DNA of 64,000 bases. Origin: Verrucomicrobiota bacterium. Lineage in GTDB: Bacteria; Verrucomicrobiota; Verrucomicrobiia; Opitutales; UBA953. The stretch is from positions 62,001 through 126,000 of the forward strand of contig SUVQ01000009.1 of NCBI GenBank assembly GCA_015061905.1, given 5' to 3'. The stretch's first letter is position 1, and the number at the start of each line of letters is the position of its first letter. Positions 42,198 through 51,040 of this stretch are shown here, piece after piece. Both the position numbers and the translations under genes were made by a program. The notes below the pieces were generated by a model. It worked only from the letters and a program-made list of their open reading frames with translations, searched no databases and was not told where the DNA came from.

Positions 42198-44151
42198 ATT
42201 TTTTTCGGCTCGATTTTCGTTTCGCGCTCGCGGGAACGAGGTAGGATTTCGCCTTAATCAGTTTTTCGTAAAGAGCGAGCATGGCAACACCTTCGCGCGG
42301 GCGCACTTTGTCCGCCTTGGTTTCACGGTCGATGCGGCGTTTCATCAAGCGGCAGAGATCCTCGGCATCGTATTGGACCATGGCGAGGATTTTGTCCACG
42401 GAATAGCCCGAAACGGCTTCTTCAATGTAAAAACCGTCTTCTTCGTCTTCTTCGAGGAAAACGTGAACTTCGTCCACGCGTCCGAAAAGGTTGTGCAGGT
42501 CGCCCATGACGTCCTGATACGCGCCGACGAGGAATGCGCCGATGTAATACGGTTCTTTTTCGCGAAGCGGGTGGAGCGAGAGCGTGCTGCGGATGTCTTC
42601 AAAGTCAATAAAATCGGAAACTTTTCCGTCGCTGTCGCAAGTGATGTCGACGAGTGTGGTTTCGACCGTGGGTTTTTCGTTGAGGCGGTGAATCGGCGCG
42701 ACGGGGAAAAGCTGGTCAATCGCCCAGTGATCGAGAAGTGATTGAAACACGGAGAAATTGCACACGTATTGCTCCGAGAGCATCGCGTCCAGATCGGCGA
42801 GTTCTTCGGGAACGTTGCCTTCGAGTTTCGGAAGTTCCTTGTGAATTTCGCGGCAAATTTCCCAGAAAAGGCGGTCGGCTTCCGCGCGATTTTCGAGATT
42901 GAGATAGCCGTGCTGGAAAAGCGAGAGCGCTTCGTCGCGTTTTTGCCCGGCATCGTGGTAGCGTTCGAGCAAGCCGTAGCGTTTGCCGTCTTTTAAAATG
43001 CCTTCGAGTTCGCGCACAATCGGAGCTTTTTTCGTGCGCACGAGCGGACCGGAGTCCGAGGATTCCGGCGTGATTTTGCCGACGGCTTCGAAGATGAGAA
43101 TCGAATGCGGAGCAACGATGGCGCGCCCGCTTTCCGAGGTGATGTTCGGGTGCGGCACGTCGGCGTCGTCGCAAACGGTTTTGATGTTGGAAACGATGTC
43201 GCGCGCGTAAACTTCCATGGAGTAGTTCATGGAACTTTCGTAGTTGGAGCGCGAGCCGTCGTAATCGATTCCGAGCCCGCCGCCGACATCGATATTTCCC
43301 ATCGGGAAGCCCATTTTGTAGAGCTCGCAGTAAAAGCGTGCGGCTTCGGTAACGGCTTTTTTGATGGTTAAAATATTCGGAACCTGTGAGCCGATGTGGA
43401 AATGCAGAAGTTGCAACGTGTCCTGCATTCTGGCGCGTTTCAGTTTTTTCGTCGCGATGATGATTTCGCTCGGAGAAAGCCCGAATTTTGCGTTCTCGCC
43501 GGTGGATTTCGCCCATTTGCCTTCGCCGCTTGTCATGAGTTTTACGCGAAAACCGATCGCGGGAACGACGTCCATTTCTTTCGAGATGCGGATAATTTGA
43601 TCCACCTCATCGAGTTGCTCCACGACAATAACGGTGCGTTTTCCCAAGCGGCGTCCCATCAGCGCAAGGCGAATGTATTCTTCGTCCTTGTAGCCGTTGC
43701 AGACCAAAAGTGCTTTTTTGCTTTCGAGCAACGCGAGCGCGATTAAAAGTTCCGGCTTTGAGCCGGCTTCCAAGCCGTAGTCGTAATCTTCCCCCGCGTC
43801 GAGAATTTCTTCCACCACTTCGCGCAGTTGGTTGACTTTTATCGGGAAAACGCCCCGATAAATTCCGTCGTAAGATTCGTCCTTAATCGCCGCGCGAAAA
43901 GCCTCATTCAACTGCATGACGCGGGAACGCAACAAGTCCTGAACACGAATCGTCAGCGGCGGGCGCAAACCCATGGATTCCGCTTCTTTGACGATGTCCA
44001 TAATGCGGATGCGGCGTTGGTCGCCCATCGGATGGACATTAAGAAAACCGTCGTCTCCGACGGAAAAATGCGACGCGCCCCAGCGCTTGAAGCCGTAATA
44101 ATCCTCCGCTTCATGCGGAGCCCAGGGAATGACGGAATTTTTTTTGCTCAC
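42196..44151 (-). CDS. speA: Biosynthetic arginine decarboxylase
   Basis: PLP- and Mg-dependent enzyme that converts arginine to agmatine, entry to putrescine and spermidine synthesis. The 651-aa protein is full length. It has VFPIKVNQLREVVEEILDAG (PLP-binding Lys) near residue 105, LLHFHIGSQVPNI near 250, NIDVGGGLGIDYDG near 288, and the late VCNFSVFQSLLDHWAIDQLF typical of SpeA rather than LysA or NspC. The start is GTG at 44149-44151. speB or agmatine deiminase genes are not in the window. Confidence 0.95.
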   Translation of the reverse strand: MSKKNSVIPWAPHEAEDYYGFKRWGASHFSVGDDGFLNVHPMGDQRRIRIMDIVKEAESMGLRPPLTIRVQDLLRSRVMQLNEAFRAAIKDESYDGIYRGVFPIKVNQLREVVEEILDAGEDYDYGLEAGSKPELLIALALLESKKALLVCNGYKDEEYIRLALMGRRLGKRTVIVVEQLDEVDQIIRISKEMDVVPAIGFRVKLMTSGEGKWAKSTGENAKFGLSPSEIIIATKKLKRARMQDTLQLLHFHIGSQVPNILTIKKAVTEAARFYCELYKMGFPMGNIDVGGGLGIDYDGSRSNYESSMNYSMEVYARDIVSNIKTVCDDADVPHPNITSESGRAIVAPHSILIFEAVGKITPESSDSGPLVRTKKAPIVRELEGILKDGKRYGLLERYHDAGQKRDEALSLFQHGYLNLENRAEADRLFWEICREIHKELPKLEGNVPEELADLDAMLSEQYVCNFSVFQSLLDHWAIDQLFPVAPIHRLNEKPTVETTLVDITCDSDGKVSDFIDFEDIRSTLSLHPLREKEPYYIGAFLVGAYQDVMGDLHNLFGRVDEVHVFLEEDEEDGFYIEEAVSGYSVDKILAMVQYDAEDLCRLMKRRIDRETKADKVRPREGVAMLALYEKLIKAKSYLVPASAKRKSSRKK

Positions 44152-44368
44152 GGTCGGTTAAAGGTTACGTGGGAAAAAAGGTTTTGGAAAAGAACCTCAT
44201 TAAAACGCTTGCGGCGTTTCCGTGCAACGCGTAATTCCGCCGCATGCCTTGCCCGCGTTGCCTCATCATAAAGTGCACCGAATGTTTTTTGTAAAATTAG
44301 TGCGTTCCCGTTTTTTTTTTTTCGCGCGAAGCGGCAGTGTTCCTTTGCGTTCCCGCTCCGAAGAAATC

Positions 44369-44397
44369 TTGACCGAAAGCCGTTCCGAAAGTAAAAT
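44369..44397 (+). promoter_or_regulatory. Sigma-70-like promoter of nagB
   Basis: TTGACC (44369-44374), a 17-base spacer, then TAAAAT (44392-44397). The resulting leader would be about 50 nt before the ATG at 44454. The ~300-bp spacer between divergent speA and nagB (44152-44453) holds nothing else I can identify apart from two octamers. Confidence 0.65.
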
Positions 44398-44453
44398 TAA
44401 AGGCTCAATTATCCCTCAAACTTTATTGTTTTTTACCACAAAAATTAACCGAC

Positions 44454-45218
44454 ATGAGCAAATCGAATATTGTCACGAAGGTTTCCGACACGAAGGAAGA
44501 AGCCGTTAAAGAAGTCGCTGCTGAAATCGCAGCCCTCATTCGCGCACGCGCCGCAGAAGGCAAGGAAGCCGTTCTCGGTCTTGCCACGGGTTCGACGCCG
44601 GTTGTTCTCTACAAGGAACTCATCCGTCTCCACAAGGAAGAAGGATTGAGCTTCAAGAACGTGACCAGCTTCAATCTCGACGAATACTACGGACTTCCGG
44701 GAACGCACGACCAGAGCTACCGTTACTTCATGAACACGGAGCTTTTTGACCACGTCGACATCGACAAGGCAAAAACTCACGTTCCCGACGGAACCGTTCC
44801 CGCCGACAAAGTCGCCGAAATGTGCGAAAAATACGACGCGGACATTAAGGCAGCCGGCGGCATCGATATTCAGATTCTCGGCATCGGTCGCACCGGGCAT
44901 ATCGGCTTTAACGAACCGCCCTGCGGCCCGGACACGCGCACGCACCAAGTGACGCTCGACGAAATCACCATCAAGGATAACGCGCGTCTTTTCTTCCACG
45001 ACAAAATCGAAGAAGTCCCGACTTCCGCCGTTACGATGGGCGTCGGCACGATTCTCGAATCCAAGAAAGTCATTCTTCTTGCTTGGGGCGACAACAAGGC
45101 GGACATCATTTACCGTTCCGTTTGCGAAGCTCCGACCGAAAACTGCCCGGCAAGCTGGCTCCAGAACCACCCGAACTGCGTGTTCGTGCTCGACAAAGCT
45201 GCCGCCGCAAAACTCTAA
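44454..45218 (+). CDS. nagB: Glucosamine-6-phosphate deaminase
   Basis: Converts glucosamine-6-phosphate to fructose-6-phosphate and ammonia, joining amino-sugar breakdown (mucin, chitin or peptidoglycan sugars) to glycolysis. The 254-aa protein has [20 protein letters not shown], the catalytic [19 protein letters not shown] and [20 protein letters not shown], all intact. A ROK-family sugar-kinase-like gene follows 115 bp downstream beyond a hairpin, consistent with amino-sugar metabolism. A good promoter lies 57 bp upstream. ATG at 44454 has no Shine-Dalgarno. Confidence 0.95.
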   Translation: MSKSNIVTKVSDTKEEAVKEVAAEIAALIRARAAEGKEAVLGLATGSTPVVLYKELIRLHKEEGLSFKNVTSFNLDEYYGLPGTHDQSYRYFMNTELFDHVDIDKAKTHVPDGTVPADKVAEMCEKYDADIKAAGGIDIQILGIGRTGHIGFNEPPCGPDTRTHQVTLDEITIKDNARLFFHDKIEEVPTSAVTMGVGTILESKKVILLAWGDNKADIIYRSVCEAPTENCPASWLQNHPNCVFVLDKAAAAKL

Positions 45219-45230
45219 AACAAGGCAAAA

Positions 45231-45285
45231 GTGATAGTTGATAACGGATAGGGGAAATGCACCTTGTCGGTTGTCAACTATCAGT
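45231..45285. terminator. Hairpin between nagB and the ROK gene
   Basis: TGATAGTTGATAAC near 45231 pairs with GTTGTCAACTATCA ending near 45282, followed by GTTTTTAG. A second related half (CTATCAACTGTCAGTTTT) lies just before the next gene, so this may be a degenerate repeat used as a terminator. Confidence 0.6.
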
Positions 45286-45333
45286 TTTTAGCTTACAAAA
45301 ACCTATCAACTGTCAGTTTTACCTTTTCCCGTT

Positions 45334-46728
45334 ATGATTAAAGTTTCTCCCAAATTCGTTCCCGAAATCGATCCCGCGTTCGTTCCCGCCGTGTTGTGGA
45401 ACCGCGAATACCGCAAACTCGCGGCGGCAACCGCCGATTCCGCTCCGCTCGCCATCGGACTGGAACGCCCGGACGGAACCGCTTCCGTTTTCCGCACCGT
45501 TTGCTTGCCGTGCACGCCGGATTTTGCTCCGTTGAACAAAATTTACGTCGAACGCCTCGTAAAATTCCTTCTTTGGGCACGCGGCGGAACGAAAGTTTAT
45601 GTTTCCGGAAAATATGCTCCGTGTATCGCCGAAATGCTCAAAAAATGCTACTGCAAGGGCGGTGAACGCGAATTTGACGTCGGTTTCGTAAAACAACTTT
45701 TCGGCGAAGATCTCGAAATTCTCGCCGTTGACGAAGCCGGACTCCCGAAAGAAGCCGCTTCCCACCTGCCGCTCGGCCGCAATCTCGACGGTTGCCGCAT
45801 CGGCTTCGACCTTGGCGGTTCCGACCGTAAGTGCGCCGCCGTTATCGACGGCAAGGTCGTTTTCTCCGAAGAAGTTAAATGGGATCCGTATTTCCAAGCC
45901 GACCCGGAATATCACTACGAAGGCATCATGCACTCGCTCAAGCTCGCGGCGGCGCACCTTCCGCGCGTCGATGCGATCGGCGGCTCTTCCGCAGGCGACT
46001 ACATCAACAACCGCGTCGGCGTCGCTTCTCTTTTCCGTGGCGTCAAAGATCCGGAACTCTTTGAAAAACGCGTTAAAAATATGTTCATCGAAATCGCCAA
46101 AGAATGGGGCGTGCCGTTTGAAGTTATCAACGACGGCGACGTTACCGCGCTTGCCGGCTCGATGAGCATGAACAAAAACGCCGTTCTCGGTATCGCGATG
46201 GGAACGTCCGTCGCCGCCGGTTACGTCGATCCGGAAGGACACATGACGAACTGGATTTCCGAACTCGCGTTCGTTCCCGTCGATTACCGCGAAAACGGTC
46301 CCGCCGACGAATGGTCGGGCGACCTCGGTTGCGGCGTGCAATATTTCTCGCAACAGGGCACGGGGCGCCTTATTCCGATGGCGGGCATTGAACTGCCGGC
46401 GGAAATGCGCCTCCCGGAAAAGCTCGAAGAGCTCCAAAAGCTCATGAAGGACAACGATCCGCGTGCGCGCAAGGTTTACGAAGCCATCGGGATTTGCTTC
46501 GGCTACACGCTCGCGCACTTTGCGGAATTTTACGCTTACGAAAACCTTCTCATCATGGGACGCGTAACGTCCGGCGAAGGCGGCTCGATTATCATCGACA
46601 AGGCGAACGAAGTCCTCAAGACCGAGTTCCCGGAACTCAAAATCAACCTCGTCGTTCCGGATGAAAAGGACAAGCGCCACGGTCAGGCAATCGCCGCCGC
46701 TTCGCTTCCCGCCATCCCGAAAGCGTAG
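45334..46728 (+). CDS. ROK-family protein (probable sugar kinase)
   Basis: 464-aa protein of the actin-like ATPase fold. An unusual N-terminal ~150 residues precede the ROK core: CRIGFDLGGSDRKCAAVIDG near 153-172 (phosphate-1 loop), SSAGDYINNRVGVASLF, VPFEVINDGDVTALAGSMSM (catalytic Asp in NDGD), and AVLGIAMGTSVAAGYVDPEG. The zinc CxCGxxGC motif of many ROK kinases is not seen. Being next to nagB suggests phosphorylation of an amino sugar, but the N-terminal extension sets it apart from NagK and a non-kinase role is possible. Confidence 0.78.
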   Translation: MIKVSPKFVPEIDPAFVPAVLWNREYRKLAAATADSAPLAIGLERPDGTASVFRTVCLPCTPDFAPLNKIYVERLVKFLLWARGGTKVYVSGKYAPCIAEMLKKCYCKGGEREFDVGFVKQLFGEDLEILAVDEAGLPKEAASHLPLGRNLDGCRIGFDLGGSDRKCAAVIDGKVVFSEEVKWDPYFQADPEYHYEGIMHSLKLAAAHLPRVDAIGGSSAGDYINNRVGVASLFRGVKDPELFEKRVKNMFIEIAKEWGVPFEVINDGDVTALAGSMSMNKNAVLGIAMGTSVAAGYVDPEGHMTNWISELAFVPVDYRENGPADEWSGDLGCGVQYFSQQGTGRLIPMAGIELPAEMRLPEKLEELQKLMKDNDPRARKVYEAIGICFGYTLAHFAEFYAYENLLIMGRVTSGEGGSIIIDKANEVLKTEFPELKINLVVPDEKDKRHGQAIAAASLPAIPKA

Positions 46729-46765
46729 GAAAAGCTTAGAGATTAAAGCTTAAGGCTTAAAGAAG

Positions 46766-46812
46766 AGCGTTCCCGCGAAAAACGGTTTTTGCCGCGCGGG
46801 AACGCTTTTTTG
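46766..46812. terminator. Terminator from an inverted octamer pair after the ROK gene
   Basis: AGCGTTCCCGCG (46766-46777) and CGCGGGAACGCT (46795-46806) pair perfectly, with CGGTTTTTGCCG able to extend inside the loop, then six T. It lies 37 bp after the stop codon. Confidence 0.9.
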
Positions 46813-46863
46813 TTTTCTCCAGAAGAAGAAATGATACATCATAAAAACTCGTTTCTGAACTCC

Positions 46864-47703
46864 ATGGACAAAACTCAAAACAAAGTCATCTTTTTTCGGG
46901 AAAAATCCATTCGCCGTCTTTGGTATGAAAACGAATGGTATTTTTCGGTAATTGACGTTGTCGGTGCGTTGACCGATAGCGTGAACCCGCGCGATTATTG
47001 GTTTAAAATGAAAAAGCGGGTTCATGCAGAGGACGGATTTGAGTTGTCGACAATTTGTCGACAACTCAAATTACCGGCACCGGACGGAAAGTCATATGTA
47101 ACCGACTGCGCTTCCGTGAAAGGAATTTTCCGTATCATTCAAGCAATTCCGTCGCCCAAAGCCGAACCGTTTAAACAATGGTTGGCACAAGTCGGCTATG
47201 AACGTGTTTGCGAAATTGAAAATCCGGAGTTGGCGCAACAACGCATGAAAGAACTCTACGAGCAAAAGGGGTATCCTAAAGATTGGATTGATAAGCGCTT
47301 GCGCGGGATCGCCGTTCGGCAAAATCTGACGGACGAATGGAAAGAGCGCGGAATTTTCGCTGAGAAAGATTTTGCGATTCTTACTGCAGAAATTTCCAAG
47401 GCAACATTCGGGATGACTCCCTCTGAATATAAAAAACACAAAGGGCTGGCCAATCCCGCTCACAATCTCCGCGACCACATGACGGATTTAGAGCTGATTT
47501 TTACAATGCTCGGAGAAAAAGTTACAACGGAACTTTCTCGGCAGGAAAAGCCGACCGAAATGCCGGAACACAAAGCGGTTGCGCGGCGCGGCGGACGTGT
47601 TGCGGGAACAGCGCGGAAGGAAACGGAAAAGGAGCTCGGACGAAGCATTATTTCTTCTTCAAACTATTTGGATACTGACGAATTCCCGAAAAAACTTTCG
47701 TAG
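46864..47703 (+). CDS. BRO/DinD-like DNA-damage-inducible family protein
   Basis: 279-aa protein. The N-terminal BRO-type domain (IRRLWYENEWYFSVIDVVGA, LTDSVNPRDYWFKMKKRV) is followed by the DinD-type region (AFKQWL/AQVGYERVCEIENPEL, GYPKDWIDKRLRGIAVRQNL, TAEISKATFGMTPSEYKKHK). Family members are often phage-linked antirepressors or SOS genes. ATG at 46864 starts the conserved part; ATG at 46831 preceded by AGAAGAAGAA is an alternative. There is no octamer within the gene and its codon use looks more A/T-rich than its neighbours, which suggests fairly recent acquisition. Confidence 0.85.
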   Translation: MDKTQNKVIFFREKSIRRLWYENEWYFSVIDVVGALTDSVNPRDYWFKMKKRVHAEDGFELSTICRQLKLPAPDGKSYVTDCASVKGIFRIIQAIPSPKAEPFKQWLAQVGYERVCEIENPELAQQRMKELYEQKGYPKDWIDKRLRGIAVRQNLTDEWKERGIFAEKDFAILTAEISKATFGMTPSEYKKHKGLANPAHNLRDHMTDLELIFTMLGEKVTTELSRQEKPTEMPEHKAVARRGGRVAGTARKETEKELGRSIISSSNYLDTDEFPKKLS

Positions 47704-47873
47704 AATTTCTCTCAGGTTTCAACGCGGATTTACGCTGAAGCGTCGACAGTTTGTTAACGCTTCAAATTGTCGGAAACGGGTATGCTCGGGAACGCTTTTT
47801 TTGCGCCATTTTCTCTGCCCGAACTCGAAAAACACTTTGCTACGGGAAGGTTTTTTTAGGAAAATAAAACCTG

Positions 47874-48860
47874 ATGACCAAGCCCCCGTTTACAGTCTCC
47901 GCAAAAGCCGTCAATCTCGTCGCCGAAATCTCCGGGCTGATTGAGCGCTACGCCATTCGCTTGGAGCAGGCTGACGCGCTGCTTCTGCGCAAAGTTAATC
48001 GTGTGAAGACGATTTACGGTTCTTTGGCAATTGAGGGGAATACGCTTACCGAAAGTCAAGTCAGCGATATTTTGGACGGGAAACGCGTTGTCGCACCGAT
48101 TCGTCAGATTCGGGAAGTTAAAAATGCAATAAAAACCTATGAACTTTATCCGCAGCTGAATCCTTTTTCCGTTCCCGATTTGCTGAAGGCTCACGGCGTG
48201 ATGATGGAAGCTTTGGCGGACGATGCGGGAAGTTTTCGTCGCGGGAACGTCGGCGTTTTCGCCGGAAAAGAAATTGTGCATATCGCTCCGCCTGCAGATC
48301 GCGTTCCCGGGCTTATCGAGGATTTGATGCTCTGGACAAAATCGGCAGAAGATCATTGGCTGATCCGCAGTTGCGTTTTTCATTACGAATTTGAATTTAT
48401 CCACCCGTTCAGCGACGGGAACGGTCGCATGGGGCGTTTGTGGCAATCGCTGATTCTCGGTCAACTGCATCCGCTGTTCGAACATTTGCCGATTGAAAAC
48501 ATGGTTTACGCCAACCAGCAGGCTTATTACGACGCAATTAACACAAGCACGGATCAGGGCGAGTGCGGCACTTTCATCGATTTCATGCTTCAGGAAATCT
48601 TTGATGCGTTGAGCCTTCGTTCGCAGACATTCCGCCCCGATGTCGGAGCAAATGTCGGAGTAAATGTCGGTGTAAACGAGCAAAAAATTTTAACTCGCCT
48701 CAACGAGGACAGACACATCACGGCAAAGCAACTTGCTGTATTTTTGTCTATAACGCCGCGCCAAGTGGAACGCATTTTGAAAAAGCTAAAAGAAAAAGAG
48801 CTGATTCGGCGTGTCGGTTCCGACAAATCCGGGTATTGGGAAATTGTGAAGCGACCGTAG
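47874..48860 (+). CDS. Fic-domain protein with C-terminal winged helix
   Basis: 328-aa Fic AMP-transferase. The inhibitory helix motif SLAIEGN lies near residue 51, before the Fic core, as in class II Fic proteins that keep themselves inactive. The active-site loop HPFSDGNGRMGR (near 177-188) is intact, so it should transfer AMP to a target protein. Near residues 255-268 is the repeat VGANVGVNVGVN, then a winged-helix domain (RHITAKQLAVFLSITPRQVE). The target is unknown. Four octamers lie in the gene, unlike the neighbouring DinD-like gene. Confidence 0.92.
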   Translation: MTKPPFTVSAKAVNLVAEISGLIERYAIRLEQADALLLRKVNRVKTIYGSLAIEGNTLTESQVSDILDGKRVVAPIRQIREVKNAIKTYELYPQLNPFSVPDLLKAHGVMMEALADDAGSFRRGNVGVFAGKEIVHIAPPADRVPGLIEDLMLWTKSAEDHWLIRSCVFHYEFEFIHPFSDGNGRMGRLWQSLILGQLHPLFEHLPIENMVYANQQAYYDAINTSTDQGECGTFIDFMLQEIFDALSLRSQTFRPDVGANVGVNVGVNEQKILTRLNEDRHITAKQLAVFLSITPRQVERILKKLKEKELIRRVGSDKSGYWEIVKRP

Positions 48861-48878
48861 CGTTCCCGCGCGGGAACG
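48861..48878. repeat. Perfect 18-bp palindrome of two fused octamers
   Basis: CGTTCCCGCGCGGGAACG directly after the Fic stop codon (TAG at 48858-48860). It has no loop and no T-run, so it is not an ordinary terminator. Confidence 0.9.
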
Positions 48879-49295
48879 CGGGTGTTCTTCGAGAGGATTT
48901 TTTGAAAATTATGTTTTGAAAACGGAAATAACCCGCAAGGTTAAGGAAAGTTAAAAAAGAACTCTCACGGAGACACAGAGCATCACGGGAACGACTCACT
49001 GTTTGCTTCCAATCTACAATTCCGCGAGCTCGGTTTGAAACGGAGGCAAATTTTGTGCTTTTACTCTCTGCGGCTCTGCGTCTCCGCGAGAGAACAAAAG
49101 CCTAACGAATAAGAAAACCGCTTGGCGGCGGGAAGCCGTTTTTGAAATGAGTTGGCGGGAAAACACAGCTTTCGGACGAAATTTTCAGCGCGTTCCCGCC
49201 GGCGGGAGATGATTTTTTCCTGCGGGAAGAAGCACCGGAAAATATTCCGTTTTAGCCAAGCTCCCGCCGGAATTTGCGTGTGGCGGATTCGGGAA
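48879..49295. other. Intergenic stretch with degenerate repeat pieces
   Basis: About 417 bp without a convincing gene. It holds ACTCTCACGGAGACACAGAG near 48960 and, inverted, CTCTGCGGCTCTGCGTCTCC near 49068. These are decayed pieces of the CTCTGTG..CTCCGTGAG repeat seen at 24977 and 54602. Two octamers occur (48987, 49192). Confidence 0.7.
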
Positions 49296-51038
49296 TCAGT
49301 AGGCGAAAATCAGAAGAAAAACGCAGAGCGTAAGCGGCGGGAACGTGAAGCGCAACCACGGGTTTTCCCGAAATTTCGGGATCGTTTCGCCGAAGAAAAA
49401 TGTCGCAAAAACAATCAGGCTACCGGCGATGCCGAAGCTTTTATGCGGAAAGGAGAGCTCTGCGATTCCGGGCAACGCGGAAAGCCAAGCCGTGCCGAAA
49501 TCCAGCAAAAGAAGCGGAATCAGGCTCAGCAGAAAGAAAAATTTTCCGAGCGCGATTCCCGCAAGCGGCAGGCAGGCGGTTAAAAGCGCGAAGGCACCTG
49601 TCCACGCCGCGAGCGAAACCGCCGGAATCAAAATCACGTTTGCCGCGAGAGAAATGAAGGAACACACGCCGAATTCCGCAATGACAATCGGCGTTCCCGC
49701 GAGAAATGCCGCGCCTGAAATACAAAATCCGGAAACGGCAGCGTGCTGTATTTTGAACAATATTTTTTGATGAAACCGAAGCGCTCCGAGCGGAATTTTG
49801 CGACGGGAATCCAGGGCGTTTTCAAAAAAATCCGCTAACGGAATTCCGTAGAGCAAAATGGCGGCGACGACCAAATACGAAAGGCGAAAGCCGGTATTTC
49901 CCAGAACCGTCGGCTCAAGCATCAACGCAAAAAACGCCGAAAAAAGCAGCCCGTGAAAAGCCATGCGCCCGCGCCCGAAAAGCGTTCCCGCGAACAAAAA
50001 CACGAGCATCGTCCACGCGCGCACGGCGGAGGGCGGAGCACCGACGATTTGCACATAAAACCAAAGCGAGCCGAGCATCAACGTCCACGCCAAGCCGCGC
50101 GGCATCTTCAGCGCGTGAAGCAGCGCAAGCATTCCTGCGGCGAGAACGGAAACATGAAGCCCGCTTACGGCGAAAATGTGCATCGTTCCCGTGAGCAGGA
50201 AATTTTCTTTCTGTTCGGGTAAGAGCAAATTGCGTTCGCCGAGCAGCATCGCGCCGAGAATGCGTCCGGCGCGCTCCCGCCGGGGACTTTCGTCCGAAAT
50301 TTGCTCCAGAGCGGTTTTCAGTTTTTTGTTTATTCGGGCGCAGAAGCGCAGGAAAAAATTGCCGTCGCGAGCACGGATTTCCGCGTTTTCCACGCGCGTG
50401 AGCATTGCGCTGACGCGTTCCCGTTTTAAGTAGGAGAAAAAACCTTCGCTACCCGAGAACGCTTCCGGAGAAAGTCCGCTCAACACGCCGCTTGCGCAGA
50501 TTTTTTCTCCCGGAGCCGGAGCATTTTCCGGGAAAAGTTTTTTAGGAACGGAAAACCAAATACGCGTTCCCGCGAGCGCGCCGAGCCCGTCTCCGGAAAT
50601 TTTTTCGATACGCGCCAATCCGTTAAAATTTTTTTCGGAGGCGGAAAACATACGCTCCGTGTAAAATTCAACTTCGGCTTCGCGCGGGGATTTTTTTGAC
50701 CAATCTTCAAGCGGCGGCGCATGAAAATTCCACCACGCGCAAAACAGAAAAAAAGCGGCGATCGGGAAACAGATTTTCCAAACAAGGCGGAATTTGGAAT
50801 TTACCTCTTCCGACTTCGGGGAAAGCAATTCAAGCCCGCTTGCAAGGCTCGCGACAAAAAGAAAAACCAGTCCGGCGATAAACCGGCGAAATTCCGGAAT
50901 TTCGGAAAACCAAGGCGCGTTTTCACAAAATGCAAAGGCGCAAATTTGCGGAAGCAACAGCCAAAGTAGCGGGAACGATGAAGGAAATCGCGCCGGAGCT
51001 TGCGGCGGTTTCGGGTCGTCGTTCCCGTAGTGCTCCAT
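49296..51038 (-). CDS. comEC: ComEC/Rec2-family DNA internalisation channel
   Basis: Inner-membrane channel that carries single-stranded transforming DNA into the cytoplasm. From ATG at 51038 the product is 580 aa with many hydrophobic segments. An N-terminal DUF4131-like part is followed by an OB-like region and the Competence domain, whose hallmark GTMHIFAVSGLHVSVLAAGM lies near residue 305; SAVRAWTMLVFLFAG and LGNTGFRLSYLVVAAILLYG follow. It ends without the metallo-beta-lactamase domain many ComEC proteins carry, as in shorter family members. It starts two bases after the cycloligase stop, so translation is coupled. This is the only competence gene seen here. Confidence 0.9.
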   Translation of the reverse strand: MEHYGNDDPKPPQAPARFPSSFPLLWLLLPQICAFAFCENAPWFSEIPEFRRFIAGLVFLFVASLASGLELLSPKSEEVNSKFRLVWKICFPIAAFFLFCAWWNFHAPPLEDWSKKSPREAEVEFYTERMFSASEKNFNGLARIEKISGDGLGALAGTRIWFSVPKKLFPENAPAPGEKICASGVLSGLSPEAFSGSEGFFSYLKRERVSAMLTRVENAEIRARDGNFFLRFCARINKKLKTALEQISDESPRRERAGRILGAMLLGERNLLLPEQKENFLLTGTMHIFAVSGLHVSVLAAGMLALLHALKMPRGLAWTLMLGSLWFYVQIVGAPPSAVRAWTMLVFLFAGTLFGRGRMAFHGLLFSAFFALMLEPTVLGNTGFRLSYLVVAAILLYGIPLADFFENALDSRRKIPLGALRFHQKILFKIQHAAVSGFCISGAAFLAGTPIVIAEFGVCSFISLAANVILIPAVSLAAWTGAFALLTACLPLAGIALGKFFFLLSLIPLLLLDFGTAWLSALPGIAELSFPHKSFGIAGSLIVFATFFFGETIPKFRENPWLRFTFPPLTLCVFLLIFAY

Positions 51039-51040
51039 CG

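Noticed and set aside
44152-44453. Riboswitch or small RNA upstream of nagB
   Set aside because: I found only a sigma-70-like promoter and two octamers; no conserved riboswitch core is recognisable.
48861-48878. Rho-independent terminator of the Fic gene
   Set aside because: The palindrome has no loop and no following T-run.
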